DNA from: Saccharum officinarum
Lineage: Eukaryota; Streptophyta; Magnoliopsida; Poales; Poaceae
NCBI GenBank assembly: GCA_020631735.1
Contig: CM036162.1
Span: forward strand, 91,684,401 to 91,748,400
DNA: 64,000 bases
Reading direction: 5' to 3'
Shown: positions 1-9,800 of the stretch, one piece after another
Layout of the letters: every line of letters starts with the position of its first letter
How positions within the stretch are numbered: the stretch's first letter is position 1
Made by a program: the position numbers and the translations under genes
The notes under the pieces: generated by a model
Told to the model about the DNA's origin: nothing
What the model saw: only the letters and a program-made list of their open reading frames with translations
Database searches by the model: none

Positions 1-516
1 TAGCAGACTTGGCGGGGACGAGAATCGTGTTGGCCGGCTTGCGGCATGCGAGAACTGGGAACACGGCGTTGAGGACCTCCGCGAGGCCGGCGCCGAGCAG
101 AAGCTTCAGGTCCCTCCTCACCTGCGCGCATAGAAACTCACCACTCACTCAGCGGGATGGGAGGTTTCATCAGGAGGGTGTGTAGAGGAGCGGCCGGGCC
201 TCACCTTGAGGAGGTACTGGAAGTAGGCGGCGCCGCGGTGCTGGTTCCGGTGCTTGTACACCAGGCGCTCCAGCACCCCTGCCTCCACCTGCAGGTGACG
301 CACCGCAGCCCGCAGCCGCTGCTCCTCGTCGCCCTCCCCAGCAGCAGCAGTGCCCGCCTCCGACCTCTGCGACATGACCGACGGCGTGTGGGAGCGCGGT
401 GGCGGCGGATGTCCCTCCGGGGCTGTTCCTGTCGTCATGGCCGAACTGGACCCGGGCTGGTGGACGTGGGAATAGAGGCCTCGTTCGTAGCGCGGCGCGG
501 AGGTATTTTGGGCCAA
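1..516 (-). CDS. NEPRO-like nucleolar protein, 5' part only (runs off the window)
   Basis: Two exons are visible. Exon 1 is 516-205 (104 codons, starting MAQNTSAPRYERGLYSH) and ends CTCAAG before a GTGAGG donor. Exon 2 starts at 121 after a GCGCAG acceptor and runs off the window edge; the junction is phase 0 and reads YLLK/VRRDLKLLLGAGLA. The segment from about residue 65 onward (ERLVYKHRNQHRGAAYFQYL) resembles the N-terminal domain of 'nucleolus and neural progenitor protein', a nucleolar RNase P/MRP-associated family. The first ~60 residues are low-complexity and Ser/Thr/Pro-rich. Family assignment is from pattern memory, not a search. The rest of the gene lies to the left of base 1. The start is the first ATG of an open frame; no upstream alternative was evaluated in detail. 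Confidence 0.65.
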
Positions 517-813
517 GATGGGCTGTGATGGTCCAGGTAGAGTTAAACTTTTTTTTTAAAGGAGGTTAGAGTTAAACTTTGAAGACTCGAGATGTGCACT
601 GACAGAGGATGGTTAGGTCGGTCTGACGACCCACTGAAAACCTGTTTACGAAATTGAGAGTTGTAATAATACAGATGGAACAGAATTTACAAACCAAAGA
701 GTAATTTCTCCATCTGGGACGTGGGAAATTCTTCTAGGATTAACTAATTCCTGTAAAGTTGTAGTACAAAATTCATGTGTAAGATTTTGTACATAAACTT
801 GAGCAAAACTAAA

Positions 814-940
814 CTATTGGAAAGATGAATGTCTGGACTTGCCGCTGCTATCAACCCCATACCTATGTCTACCGTGTTTCCTGTCCGCAACTGCTTCAAA
901 GACAGAAGGAAGATCACTGACCATGCTGAATAAGTGCTTT
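814..940 (-). pseudogene. Isolated Alfin-like (PHD-protein N-terminal domain) exon fragment
   Basis: Read on the minus strand, a pyrimidine-rich ...TCTCTCAG acceptor precedes an open stretch that gives KHLFSMVSDLPSVFEAV, then ADRKHGRHRYG, and ends at TAG (814-816). The pattern K-LF-M--DLP-VFE-V---K is the end of the Alfin domain found in plant Alfin1-like histone H3K4me-reader proteins. I see neither the preceding Alfin exons upstream (941-1930) nor a PHD-finger exon downstream. It is therefore most likely a captured or relic exon, or the last exon of an unrecognised gene. The match is from memory over only about 20 residues. Confidence 0.4.
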
Positions 941-1935
941 CTGAGAGATTAAAAGAGCCAATGATCGAATCAGAGGCCGCCGCATCAATTCTGTCACAAA
1001 CAAGGAAAAACATTTCCTTTTCTCGCAATCAGTTTTCCAGCATAGATCTTAATAGTATCTTATTGCTACAAACATAGACTCCATCGCACAACATGGCTTT
1101 AAAGATTGGACAATAATACATGGTTATGGTTGTATCCTACTCGGCATGCTGCCTAAAGATTGGAGTAACGTACGATATAACCATAAGTTGCATGCTTGAA
1201 ACTTTAAAAGCTGATATCCAAAGATTTTACACTTGCAGTAGCAGCTCTGCACTCGGGGTTGGCACTTGTGCTTTCTCCAACAGCGAGGTACGCGCAAGCA
1301 GAAAGCCGAAAGCCTTATTTCATGTTTCCTGCAGAGAACAGATCTTTTCGAATTTACAATTACGCCGATCAGATCTTGGTGCCAACTGCCAAGGTGGAGC
1401 TCCAAGATGTGCACACAGCGTCATCCAAATGAAAGGGTCACAGTGCCTAGGGAGAAGCCAAGAGAAACATTTCCGATCCTCCCTGCATATGGGACTGTCT
1501 AGGCGCCATCTTTCTGAAATGCGTTTGGACCGTAGTCCAAATACACGGATAGCCAGCCAAGAGAAACATTTCCATTTCTCACTGAATATAGACTCATCCA
1601 TTAGAATGGTAGTATCTTTGATGAAATATTCCAAGCCTGTACTTGTCACGAGTCGTGAGCATTCCAAGCCTGTACTTGTCACGAGTCGTGAGCATTGTCC
1701 TAAATGGAATTAGAGCTTTCCTTAGTATCGCACACGGCACATCGGCAGTTATCAGTCTTCTGTGTGTAACTGCGTGGTGACAACAACTGCGAAGCCGGGA
1801 CCATCCAGCCGAGCTCCTCGTCGTGCCGGGCCGGGCATCGCAATCTGTTTTATTCTTCTGGAACTCGTTTAGTGCACTCATCAGAAAAGGATTTGCACTG
1901 CCTCAGGCCTCAGCTGAGTGTAAACACTAGTGCAA
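941..1935. other. Intergenic, no gene recognised
   Basis: Short overlapping frames on both strands show no family motif. A 19 bp motif beginning GCCAAGAGAAACATTTCC occurs twice (about 1457 and 1555), and a 33 bp tandem duplication lies at 1628-1693. This looks like decayed repeat DNA. Confidence 0.4.
1628..1693. repeat. Perfect 33 bp tandem duplication
   Basis: The unit starting ATTCCAAGCCTGTACTTG occupies 1628-1660 and is repeated without change at 1661-1693. Because 33 is a multiple of 3 it keeps any reading frame open, but no gene is recognised here. Confidence 0.95.
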
Positions 1936-2285
1936 GGCCATGTTTAGATCCAAGGAGAGAGTTATTAGTAGCTAAACACCCTCCCAACTAATAGATAGGT
2001 AGCCAATTATTAGCTAGCTAAATATTAGCTATGTGCTATTAATAGATAGCTCACTACTGTCACTCTATCAGCTAATGGATCCAAACAGGACTTTAGCCGC
2101 TAATAATTCTCTCCTTGGATACAAACCGGTAATAACTAATAGTTTAGCTAATTGTTAGCTGAACACCCCACTAATAACTATTTCATTAGTTAGACCAAAC
2201 TAGCTAATAGTTAGCTAGCAAATATCAGCTCTGAACCATTTGCTAGCTAACTATATATTAGCAGCTAATAGATCTAAACACGGTC
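1936..2285. mobile_element. MITE with imperfect ~15 bp terminal inverted repeats
   Basis: The left end GGCCATGTTTAGATCC and the reverse complement of the right end, GACCGTGTTTAGATCT, match at about 13 of 16 positions. The interior is AT-rich and full of (T)TAGCTA/AATAGCTAA motifs in both orientations, so the ~350 bp element could fold back on itself. No coding capacity is present. The ends resemble grass MITEs beginning GG(C)CNTGTTTAG; a Tourist (PIF/Harbinger) assignment is a guess because a clean 3 bp TSD is not obvious. Confidence 0.65.
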
Positions 2286-4250
2286 TAATATCATCAGACA
2301 ATCCAAGTATATATATCTTAATGGATTCGGGTTCTTGGTGGAACCCAGCAGTTCTCCTTGGTAAAAACACGGGTGGAAGAGACATGATGGGGTGGCGGCG
2401 TGGATAGGATCGAACTGTATCTGCAGAGGACGTCGCTTTCTTTCGTGCAGACAGAGGCGATCTCCATCTGAACGCTCCTGCGAGTGACAGACCATGGGGG
2501 CTCCTCCGGTCCGGAGCCCATGCAAATGGACAATGCAGCTCAACCACCGATCTAGCTATAGGCGCATAATGTGGTTTCCCTAAGAAGACCGTGCATGTGT
2601 GCTGTGTGCACACTGCCAGTGTCAGTGTATTCTTCAGAAGAACTTATATAGCCCTGTGTGTATACACACACACACACTGCCAGTGTCAGTGTATTCTTCA
2701 GACGAACTTATTATATTGCCATTTGATGCAATCAGAGTAACCCAATTCAAGGCCATGGACAGATGTGGATTGGAGCCATCTGATATCCATGTCATGTACT
2801 ATGGGAATGGGATCCTAACTGCAGCAGAATCGTTCTGCATGCAGGCGGCAGGCCCTTAAACAATGACACTTCCCGCGTCCAGTACAATTATGAATTATTC
2901 TCTCCCAGCCAATAATACGCACAAATGGGCACATCGCAATTCGCAACGGCCGGCGCTACAGTCCACGGACCGGCCCTGTAATCTTGCGAGCTAGTACACT
3001 ACACGGCAATTCCTCCCAGCGATGCGCGCTTGTCCTCCTCTCTGGCCTCTGGTACCTCTCTACTGGTGGCTCGTCGCTGCTGCAGCAGAGCAGGCCGTCG
3101 CAATCGTGCTCGCTGTCGCCGTTCCCAAAGACAAACGGTGCCGGGATAAGCCTGTCTGTCCGGCTGGGGTCGCCGCATCCCGCATCGATCGGGCCTGAGT
3201 CCCTGAGAGAACAACTGTATCTCGCCGACTGCCGATCCCGCCTCGCCATGTGTCCCTCGGCTCGGCGCGCGCGGGATGATTGTGGCCATCAGGCCATGGT
3301 CTTGGGTTCTGGCGGAGCGTCTGATGATAGGGCGGCGAGGAGTGGATGACATCATGGATTCATGGTAAAGGTGACTTTACCTAGCTTACGCAACAAAGAT
3401 CTAAACCGAGGCTACACCTACACGGACGGCGATCTGCGCGTCGTGCCGCGTATAAAATAGCCGAAGATGGCGCCGCCGTGCCAGCGCCTGAATGGCCCGA
3501 TCCTTCTTCCTAGTCTGTGAGCTGGGGCTCGCTCGGCCCAACACTACGGCGACTTGCTTGACAAAGCCGTTCCGGTTCTGCCGAGTCAACATCGGCCTAA
3601 CGTGTTCAGGTGGGCGGGCAGGCAGATGGCCTGCCATTCAACAGTTCGACTCGTCGTCACTTACTTTTCTCTGCTCGTGACATCACAGACTGCAGTTTGA
3701 GACTGAACGTGCCGATGCGTTGAACGGAGGGAACGCGGTGGAGCTTCGATTCGATACGATAGATCATTCCATGCACTGGCTCTGCTGGCTGGCTGGCGGC
3801 CTGGCGGGAGGAGCACGAGACTCAGATGATACGCGTGTACTGTGTGGCGTGGTACCATACCATCACGCAATCTCCGGGCAGTGACGCCAGGATATTCTGC
3901 TGGGTTTGGACATCTTTCGTTTGGACCAAGAGATCTTTACTGCGATAGCACGGCGTCCTGGGGATTGCAGGATTCAATTCGATCCATGGACATGAATCTT
4001 GAATGCTCACCCTGTGCTGTGCATCCATCACAGCATGGATGATGATGATGGTACTGGTAGTACATATGTCGTGTTGAATCTGGTTCGAGTCCAACAAGAA
4101 ATGGAGCAAGAAGAGAAACGAAAACAGAGATCTTATCTACACCGAATGCTTTATCTAATCGATCGTCGATCTGTCACCAATCAACGCGAAAACGACGGAA
4201 AAGATTGGTTCGTGCACAGAATGCAATGCAGTAGCCACTAGGCGGGGGTG
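2286..4250. other. Intergenic region upstream of nothing recognised; 3' flank of the RING gene
   Basis: Apart from the direct repeat at 2609-2712 I recognise nothing. The GC-rich stretch 2956-3360 supports overlapping frames on both strands, as high-GC DNA does, but no conserved motif. The last few hundred bases before 4251 would hold the 3' UTR of the minus-strand RING gene. Confidence 0.4.
2609..2712. repeat. Direct repeat pair of ~40 bp flanking a (CA)n run
   Basis: A segment starting CACACTGCCAGTGTCAGTG and ending GAACTTAT occurs at 2609-2648 and again at 2673-2712, with one substitution near the end (CAGAAG versus CAGACG). The 24 bp between the copies includes a short CA microsatellite, which suggests slippage. 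Confidence 0.9.
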
Positions 4251-4867
4251 TCAGAAGAGGTTGAGGACCTCGCGGATGGTGGCGTTGCAGAGCGGGCAGC
4301 GGCCGCGGCCGGCGCGGAGCTCGCGCGCGCAGGCGCGGCAGAAGGTGTGGCCGCAGGGGATGAAGGCCGCGCCCTTGCCCCGCGCGACGCACACGCAGCA
4401 CCGCCCGCCCACGCCGCCGCCCTTCTCCTTTTCCTCCTCCTCCTCCGGCGCTGCTTCCTCCGCGCCGCCCGCGCGCTTCCAAGTCCAGTGCTGCTGCTCC
4501 GTCCGCTCCAGCAGCGCCATCAGGGACACCCTCTGGCTCTCCGCCCGCGCGGCGGACTCCGGCGCCGCGGTGGCCGTGCCGGTACCCGTGCCTCCTGGCG
4601 CGGGGGCGGGGCGAACGCCGCGGCGTCCGGAGGCGACGGCCGGAGGGCGGCGGCCCTCGTCCGCGTCGCGGATGGCGTCGAGCAGCGTGCGGCGCCTCGC
4701 CGAAGCGGGGGGTGGCCTTCTCCTCCTTCGCCGTTGTCGACGTCGTCGTCACGGAGCTTGAGGAGGTCGCGGAGGTTGGACGACGCGGCGAGCTGCTCGG
4801 CCAGCGTGACGCCGCGCCGCGGCGTCGGCGGTAGTGCCCGTGACCCCGGTGGCACACGGACCTCCAT
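4251..4867 (-). CDS. Small C3HC4 RING-finger protein (probable E3 ubiquitin ligase), frameshifted as sequenced
   Basis: The C-terminus carries a C3HC4 RING: CCVC, then CGHTFCRACAREL, then CPLCNATIREVLNLF followed by TGA at 4251-4253. It is preceded by an acidic EEEEEKEKGGG linker. The N-terminal frame starts with ATG at 4867 (MEVRVPPGSRALPPTPRRG) and contains TLAEQLAASSNLRDLLKLRD, typical of a plant family of short RING proteins with the ring at the extreme C-terminus. Around 4690-4725 coding sense jumps frame twice: one frame gives KEEKATPRFGEA and the next gives RRTLLDAIRDADEGRR, which then joins the RING frame. The span is 617 bp, not a multiple of 3. This is either a recent pseudogene or two consensus indels. 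It looks like a single-exon gene. Predicted role is substrate ubiquitination; the substrate is unknown. Confidence 0.7.
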
Positions 4868-5440
4868 CCCTCGCGCTCGCGCGCACCAACTCGGGACTGG
4901 AGGAGCCCGCTGACGCCGCCTGTTGGCGCTGCCACCCACTACCCAGTCTATATCGCGTGCCACTGCCCGCTTGGCCGCTCGGGCGCCCTTCTTGTTTTGG
5001 GAGGCGAGGCGAGTCGCGTCGCGTGAGGCGTCGTGCGCGCCTGCGCCTGCGCCTGCGCGGACGCGGAAGCAGCCGCGCGATTACGGGCGCCACTTGGCGG
5101 CCGCGCGCGCGCTGGGCTCGGCCGGTCGCGTCGCGTCGGCTGACGGTTTCGCCCTGCCACTCCCGTTTTCCACCGTGTGGCGCGGACTTTTTTTACGGGG
5201 CCGGGACTCGGGAGCAGCCGGCAGCGGCCAGCGGGAGGCGACTGACCTACCGGTGGACCGACTAGCACTGCGGCCGTGCGCCGCCGTTGCCTCGTGTGAT
5301 GGGACTCGGGACGGACGGATAGAACTAGCAGTAGGTCATATTGGTGGATCGTGGATGGGCAGGGGTTCTCTACTTTTGTGGGCGTTTGGCACGGGTTGGT
5401 GCGTCGACCGGGCCGGTGGAAGTTCAGGTCCAGGATTTCT
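4868..5440. other. GC-rich 5' flank of the RING gene
   Basis: Very GC-rich sequence (CGCGCG, GCGCCTGCGCC runs) directly upstream of the minus-strand RING gene, consistent with a grass promoter or 5' UTR. The open frames on both strands are GC artefacts without motifs. Confidence 0.4.
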
Positions 5441-6002
5441 TTTTTTACCTCCAAAAAGAAGGCCAAGAACCGGATGGGTGCCTATTTCTACTTTCGGACG
5501 GATTTTTTTTTCGTACCGTCCCGTTTTCAGATATTTTTTCGTCCGAAATCGTATTTGCGAGATCCTATTTTCGTATTTTGGAAGTAGAAAAATGGTTTCC
5601 GTTTAGTTTTCCGAGTAATCCCGTTTTAATACGGAATAAATCCGTATTTATCACGTATTTATCCCGTTTCAATCTGTATGCTCAACATGTTCAACAATTA
5701 CATATCCTTATGTTAGGTTAATATAACTACGACACCAATATACATGTTATGTTCCGTACATAGCATGTAAATGAATATTAAACTTTGTATATATTAAACA
5801 TGACTTTATATATGTATACTTTGAGAATACTAGATTATGTTACTTAATTTAATTTTTCGGCCTCCATCCGTATTTGTCCGTTTCCGTATATCCGCATATT
5901 CTGGTTCCGTTTCGAACCCGTATTTTCCAACCCGCTCCTGTTTCCGCCAAAAGTATAGAAACAGGAATAGGAATATGGTTTTTCCGTCCGTTTTCATCCC
6001 TG
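5440..6002. mobile_element. Ac/Ds-like (hAT) non-autonomous element; only the right end is clear
   Basis: On the minus strand the sequence at 6002 reads CAGGGATGAAAACGGACGG, the form of Ac/Ds-type hAT termini. The adjoining DNA is rich in CCGTTT/CCGTAT motifs in both orientations, like the subterminal repeats of Ac-like elements. No transposase frame is present. I could not find a matching left terminus or an 8 bp TSD, so the left boundary is arbitrary and the element may be truncated. Confidence 0.5.
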
Positions 6003-6886
6003 TGTCATGGACTCAGCTGCGGCGGCAGCTTCTGCCGTAGTTTTGACGGATCAACGCTGGCTGCAGGTGGCAGCAGGGAAGCGTGATTCCAGTAACAGCG
6101 ACCGATGCAGGTTCAAGCACACCAGCACTAACCCAGCTGCGCTTTACGCTGTCAGCGGCACTCCACTTTGCTTTTTGCAGTTGCAAGCCAACAATCAAGC
6201 TGGACACAGGACACCGTAGTCGTGCAGAGTCTGTTGCAATCCAACGTATCGAAACTAGAGTTTAGTTTGAACAGCTGCAGGCTGAAATGACACGGGATGC
6301 AAAATCAGAAACCAAAAAATTCAAGCGGGAAATCCATAACAAAAGAATCTGAATATGTATATATATAAAAAGATATCTCAGATACAATCTCTCCGGGTGA
6401 TGAGGTGTGAAAACAGCTGTGACAGTTGCAACTACAGGATAGATCCTAAACCCGTTACAGTGCCCCCATCACTCAAAATCTAGGGGCATGCACATACCAA
6501 AGAAAAATTTCAAGTTGACCATGAACCATTCAACAAAACCCTGCCAATTTTGATCAATCTCCAGACCACCAACTATGTTCTTCAAAGACCAAAAAGAAAA
6601 AAAACAGAGAGAGAGAAAGAAATGGCTGTAGGGGAGTATGAACAGTTCTGTTCAAGTCCACCTGTGAAAATCTCTTCGACCAAGTAAATGAATAGTAATG
6701 AAGCCACCTAGGGCCATGAAGCAACTCAATCGAAGGAACAAAATGGACTTGGTAGATAGCTACATTAGTATGCAAACTCATTGAGCCGTGCCCACCAAAA
6801 AATGTTGTCTTCACCTCCCAGTTTACCCCCCAGTGATCTTGCATGATAAGTGACTGTCTGATGAGTAGGCTGGCATATATCTTATC
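6003..6886. other. 3' flank / probable 3' UTR of the UBP gene
   Basis: No gene is recognised. The sequence immediately below 6887 is AT-richer and would contain the 3' UTR and polyadenylation region of the minus-strand protease gene. Confidence 0.4.
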
Positions 6887-9800
6887 TTAGTCGCCCACCC
6901 TCTCATAAAAGAGAATGTAAGCCTCACAGTTCAGCACTTCCTCCAGAGAGGCTTCTCTGACTTGTCCATCGCTTGCGTAAAACCAAGACTTTGAACCACT
7001 GCTCTGCTGCTGCCGACCTCCAATCTTGCAAGCTCTCACATAAGCAATATAATGACCTCCCGTCATGGTTCCCAAGTGCTCGACAACACCAACTAGACGA
7101 TAGATGCTGGTGTTGTTGTCCTTACATCTGCAGGTAACAGAAAACAGTGATGAACAGACCAATCCCAAGGCTGCAAAGAGCTGTTGCTACTGATAAATCA
7201 CAAGCATGTCACACTTTATCATATAGAATCAGAAGATTATGGAAGAAGTAACGATCATCAAGACCTCATCAGAGGTTATGGATATTATAAGACTATGCAC
7301 TTTGATATACACTACTATGTCTAGGTACATAATAGAATCAATATATCTAAAAAAGCCAAAACGTCTTATAACTTGGAACGGAGAGTAAATATATAGCTAC
7401 TAAACTATGCAGAACATATCCCTCATCAAGAATAAATATAGTAAAGTTGGGTAGTAAGGACCAGAAGGTTCAAGAAAATTTTAATGTGTTAGATTGATTA
7501 GGACACAAATAGAAGATATTCGCCATTATAAGCCCTCAAACATTACTATATAGCTTAAGTACAAAAGTTCCTAGTCAATTTGAACTGTAGGCAGTAAGCA
7601 TATAGTTCTGTTCCAAAGTACGCTAAATCGAAAGAACATGAATGTGAACATATTTGTATGGTCAGCAAAGATCAGAAGCTGGAACATGACAGGATTTTCT
7701 TTTCTTTGATGGATAATATATTGCTTTGAAGCCTGAAAGAAGCAGCCCCTTTGTGTCATTAACATGGTTCTGCAAATAAATAAGATAAAGTACTTAAAAT
7801 CTAAATTACTCGACAAAATTGTTGCAATAGAGAAACCCTAATATAAAAGATCGCCGCTCAACTCCCTCAGGTTCATCCCTTCACATTTGAGCATTGGAGA
7901 AGTGGGATCTTGGAATGGGATCATGGATTGTCATTAGCCAGAGTAGTATCTTGGAATGTGATTATATGTTCTTAACATTTGAGCATGGTTATTTAGGCAG
8001 TAAGGCGAGGCATGGCGACCCACCCCTTTCCATACGCCTAGGCGAATAAGGCGTGTGGCCAGGCAACACCATACACATACCCTCACCTACATTAGAGTAA
8101 AACAAACATACATTGATGTGTACCTTTTTGCTGCTAAATTTAGAGTCTATGCACATATGCACAAGCAGCCACCACTCACTAGCCAGAGCAGCTTATACCC
8201 TATCCAATTATCCAAGCACTAGCAGCATACCACATCACAGGAGTATATCCATATCCAAGTCCAAGATCCAAAGCATAAGCAAATACTAAAATAAGCAATA
8301 TAGTCCAGACTTCTGAACAGAGGAAGGACAGGAGAGGAAAAGCAGAGGAAGGAAGGGAGAGGAAGACCAGAGGAAAGGAGAATAGGTACTTGTGAGTCTA
8401 AGTGAAGGGCGCTGGGCCTGGCCTGCTGGCAGGGAAGCAAGCAGAGGAAGGAGACACTGAGCTCATGTAGAAGCGGAAGCAGGGAGTCCTCGACAGGGCA
8501 TAGCAGCATAGGTCGGAGGGCGAGGACACGATGGGATGATGGAGCAGAGGTCTGAAGGCCGTGGAGCAGAAGCATGAGCCGCGAATCTGCAGAGCAGAAG
8601 AGGCAGGAGCATTCCAGGTGCTACAACCGTCGTCTTCTCTTCCCCTATCTCCTCTCTTTCCTTCCCCTCTCTCAATTGGCGAGCTGCAGGGTGGGTCGTG
8701 CTACAGCAGAAGGCTCGTGATTTCCCCTGCGTGCGCAGCTCCCTCTTGTTTTCCGCACGATTTCCCCTGCACACGCAACTCCCTCTCGTTTTCTCGCCGC
8801 ACGCATCGCTCTGTGCACTTTTCCCTGTGCCTGCAGCCACCTTGTCGCTCTAGCGGCGTCAGTCCCATGCCATGGCGATGCCATACGCAGGGAGGTCACA
8901 GCAGGCATGACACCTCGATTGGAAAAGCGCCCAGACGACGCCTTAATAACCATGCATTTGAGCAGGGTAACCAAAACTGAACCCCTTTTTTGCACCATAT
9001 TTTCAGTAGAGTGAAAATATTTCAGGTAACTCAAAACTGAACCTAATTGGTTAGCTAGCTTGATAGTTATATGGCAGAAATATTATGGACATGGATATAT
9101 TTGTAATAACTAATAAGTGCCTCGAAAAAAAAGTTGCGACAGATTAATAGGTGTTATATATTTTGTTGATTCACATGCTGAAAAGGTCAGCTTACCTGTT
9201 TGTTTGGGTAGTAATCAGTTCAATCAATTCCTTTCACTGATTTCAACTTCACTATACATGGCTTTCTCAGGTGCTTAACAATTATAGTTGGTTACTGTCA
9301 TCTTGCTTAACCAATGAAAGAAACATTTTGCTGCTGTATCCATACTATGCCAGCTCATAATGTGGAAAAGCATCTCCTATGTCAGTTGAGTTTATTAATG
9401 AATCTAAAGCTATCTAGAGGAAGAACACCCCGGACTACTCCAGGGGTCATTGGAACTTTCCCTTTAATCTGTTCGTGTCACTATGGATGAATTTTCACAA
9501 GTACATGATTTACTCTTCTGTTTCAGCAAGCTTATAGCCTAAAGCAGATCACACATATCAAGCTAAATCTTATACTAATATAGTAATATTCCTGTATTGT
9601 CTGTGATTTCACATTACTGCCCAATGTCTTAGAGAAAATCATTGTAAGGACAGCAGATGGTAGAGAACCTTTGGAAAGAACCTTACATTCGGCATGTCAA
9701 GTTCCTTATAGCTATTACTTTGACCTTACAGCACAAATTGCATAACTTATTGACAGAAAGTTGCCTTATGGCATGAGTTTAGTTATAACATGTGTTCCAG

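Noticed and set aside
1120..1713. 197-codon plus-strand open frame
   Set aside because: It depends on an in-frame tandem duplication and low-complexity repeats; no domain or splice evidence.
2956..3360. GC-rich overlapping open frames
   Set aside because: Open in several frames on both strands with no conserved motif or splice context.
4248..4963. Long plus-strand open frames opposite the RING gene
   Set aside because: They are antisense shadows of a GC-rich coding sequence; only the minus strand shows RING cysteines and family motifs.
8219..8980. Open frames within the UBP intron
   Set aside because: They fall inside the hAT-like insertion and have no recognisable protein features.
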